A stretch of 64,000 nt of DNA from Sorghum bicolor (taxonomy: Eukaryota; Streptophyta; Magnoliopsida; Poales; Poaceae). The stretch spans positions 37,788,377 through 37,852,376 of the forward strand of contig NC_012870.2 in NCBI RefSeq assembly GCF_000003195.3, written 5' to 3'. Each line of letters opens with the position of its first letter. Position 1 is the first letter of the stretch. The notes under the pieces were generated by a model. That model searched no databases. It worked only from the letters and a program-made list of their open reading frames with translations, and was not told where the DNA came from. Position numbers and translations under genes: made by a program. Positions 11,842 through 23,951 of the stretch are shown here, in pieces.

Positions 11842-13161
11842 GTTTCTCACTTCTCTCATTTCAGATTTTGTGGCTAGCATGACTAAATGCTCTCCCTTTC
11901 GTTTCTTTTCCTCTATGAAATTTGGCTTGTGTCACTCACTCACCGCATTGTGGATGGCACTCAATTTCTTTTGTAAGTGTTCAGCCATGATTTGTTAGGG
12001 TGTCATAGGCTTGGAAACAAACTTATTCCCTTTTAGATCGTTAGTGAACTGATTTGTTCTCCCATAATGTTGGCTAAATCGATCATATTGCGATGGCCTT
12101 CCAAGCAGCAAGTGACACACGGACATAGGTGCCATATCACACTCTACTGTGTCATCATACTCACTAATCTTGAATGGCACTTTGACTCCATACCCAGTCT
12201 TGATATCTCCTAAATCATTCAACAACTGTACATGATATGGATAAGGGTGTTGTTGCAGCTTCAAGCCAAGTTTATCACCCATCTCACGACTAGTAAAATT
12301 ATAGCAGCTTCCTCCATCAATAATCACCTTCACCACTTTATCATGCACCTTTACTCTAGTTTGAAATAAATTGTCTCGCTGCCCATTTTCAGCTTCTTTT
12401 GCCTGAATACTCAAGATTTGAGTCACCTCAAGAGTAGCTCCTTGCTCAAACTCGCAGCCAGTAAGGTCCTCATCTCCATGGGCTTCCTCCTCAATTCTCT
12501 CTTCACAAGTTGATTCATATTCTCCATCATCATTCACAATGATCACCTCATTATTAGGGCACTCCTTACTTGTATGCCCAAGGTCTCCACACTTGAAGCT
12601 CTTAATTCCCCTACTCGTGGAAGTAGAACCCACTGAAGTAATGTTTGATGCTGCTGGTTTTGAAATTGGGACAGTAGTGTTCTTTCCGCTAAAAGTACCT
12701 TGAAACTTAGATCTTGAGCCTCCACTTGAGCCTTTCACTGTGGATGGTTCAGCATCATACTTTGTGATTGTTTTGCTTCCTCCTTCAAATTATGGAAGGG
12801 TAAATTTTAGTTTGCCAAATCTTTTTTCATGGTTGCCTCTTCTATGACGTCAGCAACCAAAACTGAGTTGGGAGCGGTTGTCATCATCCTCGTTTTCAGA
12901 TTCATCATCATTTCTATGACTATGTCTTCTTCCTCTACCATGTGCAGCCCTCTGGTTCCTCCGACCTCCTCTTCTTCCATCACTAACTTCTCCATCTCCA
13001 CTATGGTTGCTTGCACCATCATGAGGTGAACGATGCCTTCTGATTTCAGTCATAAGATTCTAAAGATCTTGTGTCAACCTATCTTGTTTTTCTTCCATGC
13101 TTTGTCGGCATTTATTAAATTGTGCTATGGTAACACGATCTTCGATGTCTACTCCACCCAT
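11842..13161 (-). pseudogene. N gag-protease pseudogene
   Basis: Starts with ATG at 13161, the same start as in M. The order is a short N-terminal helix, an Arg-rich stretch, GKLKFTLP, a Ser-rich linker, a one-Cys-short zinc knuckle (SFKCGDLGHTSKEC), an acidic segment and the protease (VIIDGGSCYNF, then LLLGRPSQYDR). As in M, the capsid core expected after KLKFTLP is absent. In-frame stops include TAG at 13060-13062, exactly where M has CAG, and TAA after KLKFTLP. The sequence ends at the boundary with P. The protease active-site motif DGGS is intact here, unlike in M. Confidence 0.85.
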
Positions 13162-14114
13162 CTTCCTGTAAGGTTAGCTGAATACAAATAATTTATATTT
13201 GTGGAATATGAAAATTTGGTGGCTACCACAACTCACCTCTCTAACCATCAAAGCTCTTATGAATTCCTCTACTGCTGATTAAAAAGAAAACAAATGTGTG
13301 GTGGCAACTGAAAGTGATGGCGAGGCGAATACAAGAACAGAGAGTACCAATTACGGTGGTTTTTATGTGGAGCTTGGTGGGGAAAAATTAACAAGGAATG
13401 CAATCTGAATTCTATTTGTTGTAAAGTTAAGTAATAATCCAAACTAGAAGTTCTCTGCCTAGTGCTGATCAAAAGATTCAAAGTATATAAATAGATCACA
13501 CACACGCAAAGAAATTTCAGAATTGATGCAAACAAGGAGTATGATTGGGATGCAAGTGTTGCAATCAGACCCAACCAAAGTTTTGCACCAAACAAAGATA
13601 GCAAACTGGTTGCACAACTTGATATCATACTTTCAACACTTGTGCACATAAACCAACTAATCTTTCAGACTTTCTATCTGAACCTTTCTCAACTTTTTTT
13701 TTCACTTTTTTTGAACTTTCTTTTCTATTTTTTTACACACTTTTACTTTTTTTATAAAACTAAACACAGGGATCAGATTACGACACTTGCACAACTAAAG
13801 ATAGAAATAATACAACAACTAGTAGCTAAATAAGATCAAAGTTAACACAAAGGATGATATAGGCTATATAGATTTTTTTGTGGGGATTTTTGATATAAAA
13901 AGAGGCACAAAGAACACGCGAAGGATAAATAATCAGCAACTAAAACAAAAGACTCTAATGGACTGCGATTTAACCGAATTCACTAAAATAACAGATTGAA
14001 ACAAAGGCCTAAGCAATATATTCTTCTGGCTTTTTGGTGGTTAGGACGATGCAATAATATATATGTAGCTAGGTATAAAATTGCTACCATGGTAATGAAA
14101 GTTTTGATACCAGA
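13162..14114 (-). other. N leader, with conserved small ORF 13269-13649
   Basis: Untranslated leader equivalent to 19859-20824 in M. A 126-codon frame at 13269-13649 starts MCTS and stays similar over its first 110 residues to the M frame at 20335-20745. A candidate intron (GTGAGT to TTACAG) just before the gag start is also shared. Poly-T/poly-A runs lie near 13690-13760. Confidence 0.5.
14101..14112 (-). other. N primer binding site (initiator tRNA-Met)
   Basis: Minus strand TGGTATCAAAAC, two bases after the LTR end, as in M. Confidence 0.8.
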
Positions 14115-15275
14115 TGATGCGACACGTTGTCCCGATCTTCACGATGTAGGAAGAACATCAATAACTAGCTGAAGAACAATCGGATAACTTGCTGCAAGCA
14201 GCGATAACTAGTGCAACCTGGCAAATAAAATTCGAAGCCAACCACTGTCTTTAACCGGCAACCTGAATCGAGGATTCGCCCAACCACACTCTCAAGGAAC
14301 CAACCAACACAACCTACAACTAATCAAGGAATACCTTGAAGGGAGTAGGTGCACCCATTGGCAGCGGATGAAGCCGCGCCTATGTAATACCGTGAGGAAA
14401 TCACAAAAGCAAGGGGTAGAGATCACTCTCTGAATATTTCTTAGCACACAACTAAGCAAAAGGGGTTCTATATTTTAATTATCAAAAGTCTTTGATTACA
14501 ATGAGTCTTAGGGAGTATTTATACTAGCAACAGCCCTGCTAGATAGGTAGAAACACGAAATAAAAAAGCAAAGGTGGACTATGTGAAAGGGCCTCTTTGA
14601 GATGACTTCCTCGAGAGTTCCCGTGTGGCCGTTGGTCTTCGGTGCAATCTTTAGTGTTTTGGAAATAACTCCACCTTGGAACTTCCAAAAGATGCATGGC
14701 TAGATGCATTGAGATAAGTAGATAACCTTTCACACCATGTGCAGCATGCACCACGAAATTATGTAGAATGGTACAGTTTTGCATGGGAAGTTGGACATCA
14801 TGCTCACTGTTGGTCTTCTGACCAGTATGTATTCATGCAGTCATATCTCAATGAAGGAGAATCCAATTTAGGTGCCACCACCTGGGCTTGAAACTACACT
14901 CGACATGCTTTCCAACAAGTCCTCATGGGCCTTCATAGCTTTTGTGAGTAAAAAGTTATGAATATTTCTTTGCACTTGTCCGTTCTTGACTCTACTGGTC
15001 CAATTTGCTAGTCCATCTTCAGGGTCTGATTCATCCTTCTCTTGTTCTATATACCTGAGTACATCAAGGTACAAGACTTAGGTAGTATATAATTCTCATT
15101 AATGTTAAAATGAATCTCACAAAGTAGCGCGTAGACCTCTTGTTGTAGCTTCTTTGCACGAATACGTGTAATCGGTCCATCGATGACTTGGGGTGGTGTC
15201 GGTGTAGGTAAAACTTGAGTGGGTGAAGCTTGATTTAGAGCTTGTGACATCTTGCTTGGTGGCATGGTCATATCA
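14115..15275 (-). repeat. N 5' LTR
   Basis: 1161 bp, sense start TGATATGACC (15275), end GCATCA (14115), about the length of the M LTRs (1194 bp). TATA box TATAAATA on the minus strand at 14516-14523. It carries a broken version of the LTR-encoded ORF with the DGPITR and RAKKLQQEV segments (15271-15047), continued in another frame at 15074-14868. Confidence 0.88.
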
Positions 15276-15868
15276 TAGGGGCTCCAGGTCCCGATGAAGA
15301 ACTAGATCTCCTCTACTTTTAATCTAACTAACTAGAACTATGAACTAGAAGGCTATTGATGAACTTGAAGGCGATTGATGCTTGATGGCTTGAGGCCTTG
15401 ATGAATAATGAAGTGACTCTCTCCAGTGGGGGTCTACCCATGTATTTATAGTCCGGTGGAATTCGCGTGCGCCGTAGGATCAAACCGAATTAACCAAGGC
15501 CCGAGATGAGTCCTCAAAGGCGATGGAGGAAGCTTCCAGAAGAGCGTGTTGAAACCCTACAAGGGGGCACCGACCGGTGCTAGGGTGAGGCCGACCGGCC
15601 CCACCTAGCAGCCGCCAGGCCCCCCGTTGCTCCGGGTGGCTTCTCGATCCTTCCTGAGTCTTCTCGCGACATTTCTCGTGGCGGATACGTTTTTGTGTTT
15701 TTTTTGCACTAGAGTCCCTCTTTTTTAGCTTTCCTGAAATTCACCCTAGAAAATACAAAATACACAAAACTCATGGAAATTGTTAGTTTTAACCCTATAC
15801 CAGTGTGTATTCATGTTCTCCTTCAGGTTTAAAGTTATAATAAAAGTTGACGTTATCGACCGTCAACA
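15276..15868 (-). repeat. K 3' LTR, incomplete
   Basis: 593 bp ending GACCGTCAACA at 15868, directly beside the purine tract. The first 390 bp match 38729-39119 of the other K LTR. TATAAATAC lies on the minus strand at 15442-15450. Confidence 0.85.
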
Positions 15869-18294
15869 ATTCCCCCAAGCTTACCTTTGCCAGTCCCTTG
15901 GCAAACCGAGCCTAAGCAGTGTATATATATATATTTGGGTCAAGAGTTGCAACAAGGTTTCCATTCTTTCCATGTACACATGCTACCAAACAAAGATTCT
16001 CCTTCGGATTAGTCAATACTTGCTCTAATCTTCAAACTTACCCCTCTTTACCTTTAACCATGGGGCTTTATAGCTTTTGCTTGAGTCTTAAGCAATCAGA
16101 AGATAGAATAATCAGGTCAAGCACTATGTATCAAATTCTCTGCAAAAACCATTATTTTGGAGTTTTTATAAGTTTTCAAAATAAAAACTTAGAGATTAAT
16201 TGTATGACACCCTCAAGTCTCTCAATGTATGTGGTTTTTATGGTTCTCTCTTGAGGCATTAATGATATTACGCCTCCTATAGCTAAAGGTATATATATGG
16301 TAGAGCTTATAGAAGTGCTAATAACAAGGATAAGCATACTTGCAATGCATGTATTATAAAGTCAACTAATGGATCTATAGAGAATCGAGGCATACAATCA
16401 AACCAAGGTGTGCATGTGTATGGAATAGGGTAGATAGGTTAATTTATGGTATTTGTGGCTAATTCTTATTTCTTTAGGAATAACTCTCTATTGAAACTTT
16501 TTAGGAAAGACATGGGCTATCTCTCTTTTTTCTCTTTTTTATTAAGGGAGGCGGGCATCTAGTACCCATTGTTTTAATTATTGGGACACTTGTCCATCTT
16601 TTACTCCCTTTTATTCTTTTATATTTGCAGAGCCACATATATCCTTTGAATACAATAAATGATTAGAGAGAATAACAATAATTTAGAACATTAAAGACAA
16701 GGGTTATCCTATAGGGGTATCCTAATGTGGGAATAATGCATATATGAACTGGAGTGTGTACGTAATCTTGATTTAGAAAGCATGACAAGACTCTCATAAG
16801 GTATACGACAAAGGTTAGCTGAACTCAATGCAAAGCAAGCAGCATAAATGCGTAAATGTTTTCCTAACTCTAAATATATATTATATATGGCTTTGGTAGG
16901 AATTTATTATTTGTCATACAAGAGCTCATCATGTAGGTTTTTGGGTTTTCAAAATAAATCTCTAGAACTTAGTAATGCTAGAAATAAGATAAATAGCAGC
17001 TCAAACTTTCAATGATCATATCAACCAACTACCTAGACTTAGCTCAAACTTATGCCTCCACAAATTGCAGGTTCAGAGTAAATCTTCAAATTAAAATAGT
17101 AATGTCTAAAACTCGAGAAAATCTATTGTTGGAATCTAGGAACTTTAAAATAACAGAGCAACTATTTATCATTTCCAAGACAAAATTTAAATGTTCATCA
17201 ATTTTTATTTAGCTCTTGCTTAGACTGACTCTAAATAGACTCTAACACATAACTAATTTTAGACTCACAAAAGACTATGACTTGTGGACCTTCATGTGCC
17301 TACATATTTTTGGTATTTTTACAACTATATAGACTCAATAATCACTTAGGTATAATTACCTGATAATTAGGGGATACTCCTCCCCCATGCTAGATGTTTG
17401 CAATACTTGGTGTTGATGTCCATCAGAGTGAGCTGGCCAGTGGCGATGGTGGGTGCCACCGATAGACTCTCTTCTTGTTATGATATAATTCCTACATAGT
17501 AGTACTCCAACAAGAAAACCAAAACTCGAGGCTTGTATTTAATAAAGGGTTAGCGGTCAGTCAATGAGCAATTGATTATTCTTATGAGCTAATTTTAATG
17601 TTGTCTGATTTAAACAGGATTTCACTTTTCTCTTCTTTTTTTTTGAATTTTCTATTTATGATGCATAAAATAAATATGAATGTTATTTATTTTATTTTTT
17701 TACGCCACCACAGTAAATATCTCTAAGGGGTTGCCATAAGTTTATTCACATGGGCTTTGGTATTTATGATGCAGTAATTAAAGCAGTAAATATGTGTTTG
17801 TATTTTGTATTAATATGCCAAGAGAAATAAATATGCTACTAAGTGTATTAAAGCGAAATTACAAATGCATGCAAACTTAAACTAGATAACTACCATTCTG
17901 ACCTTATGGCTAGGGTACGGAATGTAAAGTCTACCGACAGGACTTAGAGGGCAGAGAGGACTTTGTCAGTGGGTTCATTGTCTAAGGTAACCTCAGTCAA
18001 CTCCCCATCTTTCGGTGATGCGGTTCGTGCATCTTCCACCCAGCTTGCTTCTGTCTCTTTTGCTTCTTCCTTCTCTAGTTCCAACTCTTCAGATCTATTC
18101 TCCTTTTCCCAGGCTTCTAATCGGGCTAAGATCTCCTCTTTCTCTTTATTGGTGATTTGGGCCATCCTTTCAGCTTATTTGGCCCACTCACTCCATCCGG
18201 GTGCTTGCGTGTTCTCTTCTTGCTCCGTGAAGCGATCTTCATATTTTACAATCTTGCAAGGAAAGTCTTCCCATCCGCAGTGAGGCTAGGTTGC
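15869..18294 (-). other. K 3' non-coding region with purine tract
   Basis: The terminal purine tract (minus strand AAGCTTGGGGGAATT, about 15869-15883) lies beside the 3' LTR. The rest is AT-rich and resembles the equivalent region of I, including a pyrimidine-rich stretch near 16500-16620 with the words GGGACACTTGTCCAT. A 73-codon acidic coiled-coil-like frame at 17944-18165 (minus) probably continues the polyprotein tail. I see no other gene. Confidence 0.65.
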
Positions 18295-18664
18295 CTAACG
18301 GTGGGCTTGGCTTCTTCTCTTGTTGTGTTGCTTCCTAATCTGCTCATTGTTAACTAATGTTCTAAATTGACAGCGTACCTTTCCGGCGGGTAGGTTGAAG
18401 TGGATATGCCCTAATCCGATGTAGATGTTGGCTTTGGCTATATAGAGGAACGATCTTCCCAAGAGGATTGGGGTCTCATCGTCTGTCTGCATGTCAAGAA
18501 CTAGAAAATCTGTAGGTACATATTATTCTTGAATTCTTACCAATACATCCTTGACCATTCCTTCAGGGCATCTTAACGATTGATCCGCCATCTGCAATTG
18601 AATATGTGTTGGGTATAAAGGTAAATCAAATAATTCGTCATATACCTGTTTTGACATTACGTTG
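18295..18664 (-). pseudogene. K second protease domain, C-terminal half
   Basis: Continues the domain begun at 35488-35338. Read across the M insertion, the active-site region DTRSGCNVM is followed by LQMADQSLRCPEG, then a stop, then YVPTDFLVLDMQ and PILLGRSFLYIA. This matches the protease of L block by block. The active site has DTRSG where relatives have DLGSG. The in-frame TAA lies just before YVPTDF. The M insertion at 18664 and the stop make it non-functional. Confidence 0.82.
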
Positions 18665-18689
18665 TGATATTACCACGCCACCAAGCAAG

Positions 18690-19124
18690 ATGTCACAAGC
18701 TCCAAGTCAAGCTACACCCACTCAAGTTTCACCTACACCGACACCAGCTCAAGTCATCGATGGACCGATTACACGTAGTCGTGCAAAGAAGCTACAACAA
18801 GAGGTCCACGCGCTACTTTGTGAGATTCATTTTAACATTAATGATAATTATATACTGCCTAAGTGTTGTACCTTGATTGTACTCAGGTATATAGAAGAAG
18901 AGAAGGAAGAATCGGACCATGAAGAACGGGCCAGTGCAAGTTCCAGAAGAAGTCAAAAACGGACCAGTGGAAGTCAAAAACGGACCAGTGCAAAGAATCT
19001 TCATAACTTTTTACTCACAAAATCTATGAAGGTCCATGAGCACTTGTTGGAAAGCTTGACGAGTCTACTTTCCAATGAACCTAGTGGCGACCAGTTTGGA
19101 TACTCCATATTGCCTGCAGACTAG
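18690..19124 (+). CDS. LTR-encoded ORF, 5' LTR copy
   Basis: 144 codons from ATG at 18690; the earlier ATG at 34148 in the other LTR is ATT here. The product is Pro/Thr/Gln-rich at first, then has [16 protein letters not shown], a segment like the tail that follows integrase in CRM-type elements, then [13 protein letters not shown] and a Lys/Arg/Ser-rich repeat (two copies of SQKRTSG-like words). It is open in both M LTRs and decayed in N. It may be the C-terminal extension of integrase rather than a separate protein, and in the 5' LTR it is unlikely to be translated. Confidence 0.4.
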   Translation: MSQAPSQATPTQVSPTPTPAQVIDGPITRSRAKKLQQEVHALLCEIHFNINDNYILPKCCTLIVLRYIEEEKEESDHEERASASSRRSQKRTSGSQKRTSAKNLHNFLLTKSMKVHEHLLESLTSLLSNEPSGDQFGYSILPAD

Positions 19125-19451
19125 AATTAGTACAGACTGCTCAGAAGGTCAACAGTGTCTCGTGACAGAATATTGGTACAACTTGCTAAGTAAAACTGTA
19201 CCAATCTACAAAGTTTCGTGCTGGATGGCATACATTGCTAGAAAGCTCTTTGAGTCTAGTTTCACACCCAAGAAACGGATCATCATTTGGACTTCCCAAT
19301 AAAAAGTTATGGTCAGTTTATTGGAAACTGCTCTGGAGGCCAACAGTCACGCGAAGCCACTTCGGGAATCCATTTCAAGGGGACCTTTCACATTGCCTTC
19401 CCTCAGAAACTCTATTTTGTTTTCATACCTATCTAGCAGGGCTGTTGCTAG

Positions 19452-19459
19452 TATAAATA
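19452..19459 (+). promoter_or_regulatory. TATA box of M 5' LTR
   Basis: GTATAAATACCCC; the same motif is in the 3' LTR at 34931-34938 and in N at 14516-14523 (minus). Confidence 0.6.
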
Positions 19460-19860
19460 CCCCCTAAGACTCATTGTAATCTCAGACTTTGATAATTGAA
19501 ATACAGAACCCCTTTGTTCAGCTGCGTGCTAACAAATCCAGAGAGTGATCTCTACCCCTTTGCTCTTGTGATTTCCTCGCGGGATTACATAGGCGGCGGC
19601 TTCATCCGCTCCCAATTGGTGCTCCTACTCCCTTCAAGGTATTCCTTGATTGATTGTAGGCTGTGTTGGTTGGTTCCTTGAGAGTGTGGTTGGGCGAATC
19701 CTCGATTCAGGTTGCCGGTTAAAGACGGTGGTTGGCTGCGAGTTTTATTTGCCAGGTTGCACTAGTTATCGCTGCTTGCAGCAAGTTATCCGGCTGTTCT
19801 TCAGCTAGTTATCGGTGTTCTTCCTACGTCGTGAAGATCGGGACAACGTGACGCATCATC

Positions 19861-19872
19861 TGGTATCAAAGC
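19861..19872 (+). other. M primer binding site (initiator tRNA-Met)
   Basis: TGGTATCAAAGC, two bases after the 5' LTR. Confidence 0.85.
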
Positions 19873-20824
19873 TTTCGTTACCACGGTAGGAATTTTATCC
19901 CTAGCTACATATATATTTTGCTTCGTCCTACCCACCAAAAAGCTAGAAAAATATATTGCTTAGACCTTTGTTTCAATCTGTTATTTTAGTGAGTTCGGTT
20001 AAGTCGCAGTCCATTAGAGTCTTTGTTATAGTTGCTGATCATTTATCCTTCGCGTGTTCTTTGTGCCTCTTTTATATCTAAAAATCCCCACAAAAAAAAT
20101 CTCTATAGCCTATATCATCCATTGTGTTAACTTTGATCCTATCTAGCTACTGGTTGTTGTTTTATTTCTGTCTTTAGTTGTGCAAGTATCATAATCTGAT
20201 CCCTGTTTTTAGTTCTATATATATAAAAAAAAGTGTGTCAAAAACAGAAAGAAAAGAAAGTGCAAAAAAAAAGTGAAGTGAAAAAAAAAAGTTGAGAAAG
20301 GTTTAGAGAGAAAGTCTGAAAGATTAGTTGGTTTATGTGCACAAGTGCTGAAAGTTTCATATCAAGTTCTACAACCAGTTTGCTATCTTTGTTTGGTGCA
20401 AAACTTTGGTTGGGTCTGATTGCAACACTTGCATCCCAATCATACTCCTTGTTTGCATCAGTTCTGAAATTTCTTTGCGTGCGTGTGATCTATTTATACA
20501 CTTCGAATCTTTTGATCAGCACTAGGCAGAGAACTTCTAGTTTCGATCGTTACTTAACTTTACAACAACTAGAATTCAGATTGCATTCCTTGTGTATTAC
20601 TCCCCACCAAGCTCCACATAAAAAAACCATCGTAATTGGTACTCTCTGTTCTTGTATTCGCCTCGCCATCACTTTCAGTTGCCACCACACATTTGTTTTC
20701 CTTGTAATCTGCAGCAGAGGAATTCATAAGAGCCTTGGTGGTTAGAGAGGTGAGTTGTGAGAGCCACCAAATTTTCATATTCCACAAATACAAATTATTT
20801 GTATTCAGCTAACCTTACAGGAAG
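19873..20824 (+). other. M leader with upstream ORF and candidate intron
   Basis: Non-coding leader with poly-A runs near 20220-20300. A 136-codon frame (20335-20745, MCTSAESF start) is conserved with N at 13269-13649 over about 110 residues, but the C-termini differ in frame. Directly after it a donor-like AGAG/GTGAGT (intron start 20750) and an acceptor-like CTTACAG (end 20820) frame 71 bp just before the gag ATG. N has both sites too. Coding and splicing are both unproven. Confidence 0.4.
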
Positions 20825-22412
20825 ATGGGTCGAGTGGACATCAAAGATCGTGTTACCACAACACAATTTAATAAACTCCGACAAAGCAAGGAAGAAAAGC
20901 AAGAGAGGCTGACACAAGATCTTCAGAATCTTATGACTGAAATCAGAAGGCATCGTCCACCTCATGATGGTGCAAGCAACCATAGTGGAGATAGAGAAGA
21001 TAGTGGTGGAAGAAGAGGAGGTCAGAGGAACCAGAGGGCTGCATATGGTAGAGGAAGAAGACATAGTCCAAGAAAGGATGATGAATCTGAAGATGAGGCT
21101 GATGACAAACGCTTCCAACTCAGTTTTGGTCGTCGATGTCATAGAAGAGGCAACCATGAAGAAAGATTTGGCAAACTGAAATTTACCATGCCAAAATTTG
21201 TTGCTGAACCAACCACGAGGAATTTCTCTCGAGGAAGCAAATCAAACACAAAGTTTGCTGCTGAACCATCTACCGTGAAAAGCTCAAGTGGAGGCTCACG
21301 ATCTGATTTTCAGGGTACTTTTAGTGGAAAGAACATTGCTGTCTCAAGTTCAAAACCAGCAGCATCAACCACTACTTCAGTGGGTTCTACTTCCAAGAGT
21401 AGTGGAATTCAGAGCTTCAAGTGTGGAGGCCATGGGCATATAAGTAAGGAGTGCCCCAATAATCAGGTGATCATTGTGAATGATGATGGAGAATTTGAAT
21501 CAACTAGTGAAGAGGGAGTTGAGAAGGAAGCCCATGGAGATGAGGACATTACTAGTTGTGAGTTTGAGCAAGGAGCTGCTCTTGAGATGACTCAAACTTT
21601 GAGTGTTCAGGCAAATGAAGCTGAAAATGGGCAGCAACACAAATTATTTCAAACTAGAGAAAAGATGCATGATAAAGAGGTGAAGGTGATTATTGATGGA
21701 CAGAGCTGCCACAATCTTGCTAGTCGTGAGATGGGTGATAAACTTGGCTTGAAGCTGCTACAACACCCTCATCCATATAATGTACAGTGGCTGAATGATT
21801 CGGAAGATATCAAGATTGGATATAAAGTGAAAGTTCCATTCAAGATTGGTGAATATGTTGACACAGCAGAGTGTGATGTGGCACCTGTGTCGGTGTGTCA
21901 CTTGCTGCTTCGAAGGCCATGGCAATATGATCGATATAGCCAACATTGTGGGAGAACAAATCAGTTCAATATCAATCTAAAGGGGAAGAAGTTTGTTCTC
22001 AAGCTTATGACACCCCAACAAATCATGGCTGAACATTTACAAAAGAAATCTGAAATTGTTCCAGTGAGTAGAGAGGAAGGAGAGCAAAAGAAATTGAGTG
22101 CCATCCACAATTCGGTAAGTGAGTGCCACAAGCCAAATTTGAGGGAGAAAAAGAAAGGAGAGGGAGAGAAGGTAGTCATGCTAGCCACAAAATCTGAAAT
22201 GAGAGAAGTGAGGAACAACCCCGAACAAGTGCTCTTTGTACTTGTGTACAAAGACATTTTAATTTCAGCTAACGACATGACCTCTCTTCCTAGTGTTGTG
22301 TCTCATCTTTTGCAGGACTATGGAGATGTCTTTCCAGAAGAAACACCAGCGGGACTACCTCCAATTCGTGGGATTGAGCATCAAATTGATCTCATTCCAG
22401 GGGCTGCACTAC
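20825..22412 (+). CDS. M gag-protease (capsid core missing)
   Basis: N-terminal part of the M polyprotein, open until L interrupts it at 22413; the next 8 codons read into the L LTR. Residues 1-45 form a charged helix, 55-115 are Arg/Gly-rich, and 117-125 are KLKFTMPKF, which in relatives introduces the capsid domain. Here a Ser/Thr-rich linker follows at once. The zinc knuckle (197-210) reads SFKCGGHGHISKEC, with Ser for the first Cys. The protease begins near 285 with VIIDGQSCHNL; N has DGGS, so the flap of the active-site motif is altered. LLRRPW (N: LLGRPS) also departs from the family. The leucine-rich segment from 470 leads into reverse transcriptase. The product would bind RNA and process the polyprotein, but packaging without capsid is doubtful. 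Confidence 0.85.
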
Positions 22413-22645
22413 TGTTGACGGTGGATATACCATAGAAATCCACATACAAAACACCGTCAACATGCCTCGGTTGCAAGGGGAAATGACATGACATGAACAT
22501 ATTTTATCCATAACTAGTTCCACTTGTACTCTTAGCTTGTTTATGCAGGAACAACAAATTCAAGACATTATTTGACAAAGCCAACATCAGAATCATCAAG
22601 AGGAGATCGAGGGGACAACAGGTGACACCCTGGGCCCACAGGGAG

Positions 22646-22805
22646 GGGGTCGCCCGACCCCTCTTTGGTGGGACCCAGGTGTGCCACCTAGTCCACCGAC
22701 ATAAGGGACCCCTGTGGACACTGCTGGTGGGCCCAGAGGCCCAGAAGTGGGGTCGCCCGACCCCACATCAAAGGCGGTTCCAGGGTCGGTGGCCTCCCAC
22801 CGACC
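22646..22805. repeat. GC-rich inverted repeats in L 5' LTR
   Basis: GGGGTCGCCCGACCCC occurs at 22646-22661 and 22749-22764 (7-bp arms, 2-bp centre). A third hairpin at 22784-22805 has 9-bp arms GGTCGGTGG/CCACCGACC around 4 bp. All lie 140-300 bp upstream of the TATA box. The same three are in the 3' LTR at 30267-30282, 30370-30385 and 30405-30426. Confidence 0.85.
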
Positions 22806-22946
22806 TTCCCCACATGTCCCACATGTTGATTTGCCCCTGCCGTTGACCAAATGGCGGTTGTGAGGTCGGTTTGATCCAAGGGTGGAGAGAAGATGTCACG
22901 CGGATTGATGACGTGGCGATGGAGTAACCCCTACTCCATCTCCCTC

Positions 22947-22953
22947 TATAAAA
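22947..22953 (+). promoter_or_regulatory. TATA box of L 5' LTR
   Basis: CTCTATAAAAGGCAG, a strong plant TATA context. The same box is at 30568-30574 in the 3' LTR. Confidence 0.7.
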
Positions 22954-23951
22954 GGCAGCCTCCACCCTTCATTTCAAGTGTGCAATTCCAAGGCCAAGTG
23001 CATTACAAGTTCCAAGCATACAAGTAGAGTAGTAGTTAGTCTAGAGTGGGAGTTAGAGTCGAGTCGAGCGAAGCTCGGGGTCTCCGGAGTCGTCTTCTGG
23101 AGAGTCTGGTATAGCTCTTGTACCTTTCTACTTTTGTAAGACTTTCCTTTTATTAATATATTATTCTTACTTTACTTTACTGAGTTCTTACTTAGTGCAA
23201 GTCTTTTAGTCTTGTTGTGCATTTACTTTAGTAATATAGTTGTCTTAGTGAAGTTAGTGACCTGTAACCACTCCTGTGTGTGCATCATCATCCTATCTTG
23301 TATAGGAGCTTTAGCTAGCTGCAACTAGTTAGAGTTGTAGGATTAAGTGTGAGCGTGGTGCTCATACTTAAGATTACCTTTGATTACCGCTGGCTTGAAC
23401 GGAAAGTAGGAGCGCACTCCCTAGTAGGTGACAGATCGTGGGCGGCATTAGGTTCTCCTCACGTACAGGCTAGTTCTTAAAAGGTAAGGCGTCCATAAGC
23501 CCAATAGTCGCTTTCGGTAAGGGGTTAGGTGAAAAACCTTCTAAGCGTCTTACCAGCTCGGCTATCCCTCGCACACAGTTAGTAAGGCTCTAGCGTAGTT
23601 AAGGCAATTATCTATTAAAGTAAGTCACAGAAGTCAAGTTAGATACATAGGAGTCCTTTACTCACTCGTTGTCCTCCCACCTAGCTAACTCTACCATTTA
23701 CCTTTAGCATAGGACCTTGGATTCACCACTACCCTTCCTATTCGTTATTTACCACCCTTATTCACTAGTTGATACTAGACAACTCAAGGAATCTCATTCC
23801 CCTTTTTGTTAAACACACTTAGCCGCTTTCCCTTGGGAAAATATAAATTACGATACCTTGGAATACTCCTTGGTGAAGTGCTACAGCGGTACATTCTGTG
23901 CGCTTGCGGAATTATCCAATAGTAAATAGAGTTACCCTACCAGGGCACTTC

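Larger units (their letters stand above)
11842..15275 (-). mobile_element. N: CRM-like element, 5' part
   Basis: Minus-strand relative of M. It has a complete 5' LTR (14115-15275), an initiator-Met primer site, a leader and a gag-protease pseudogene that stops where P interrupts it at 11841. The polymerase half lies outside the window or is lost. N is inserted in the left LTR of K: K sequence resumes at 15276 with TAGGG, and the undisturbed K LTR carries the same site at 38729. Identity to M is high throughout, including the LTR-encoded ORF. Confidence 0.88.
18665..19858 (+). repeat. M 5' LTR
   Basis: TGATATTACC to GACGCATCA. TATA box TATAAATA at 19452-19459. Differs from the 3' LTR at 14 positions by eye. 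Confidence 0.93.

Noticed and set aside
22413..22480. Short inverted repeat at the L LTR start as a MITE or separate insertion
   Set aside because: Both LTRs carry it in the same place with the same flanks, so it is part of the LTR structure.
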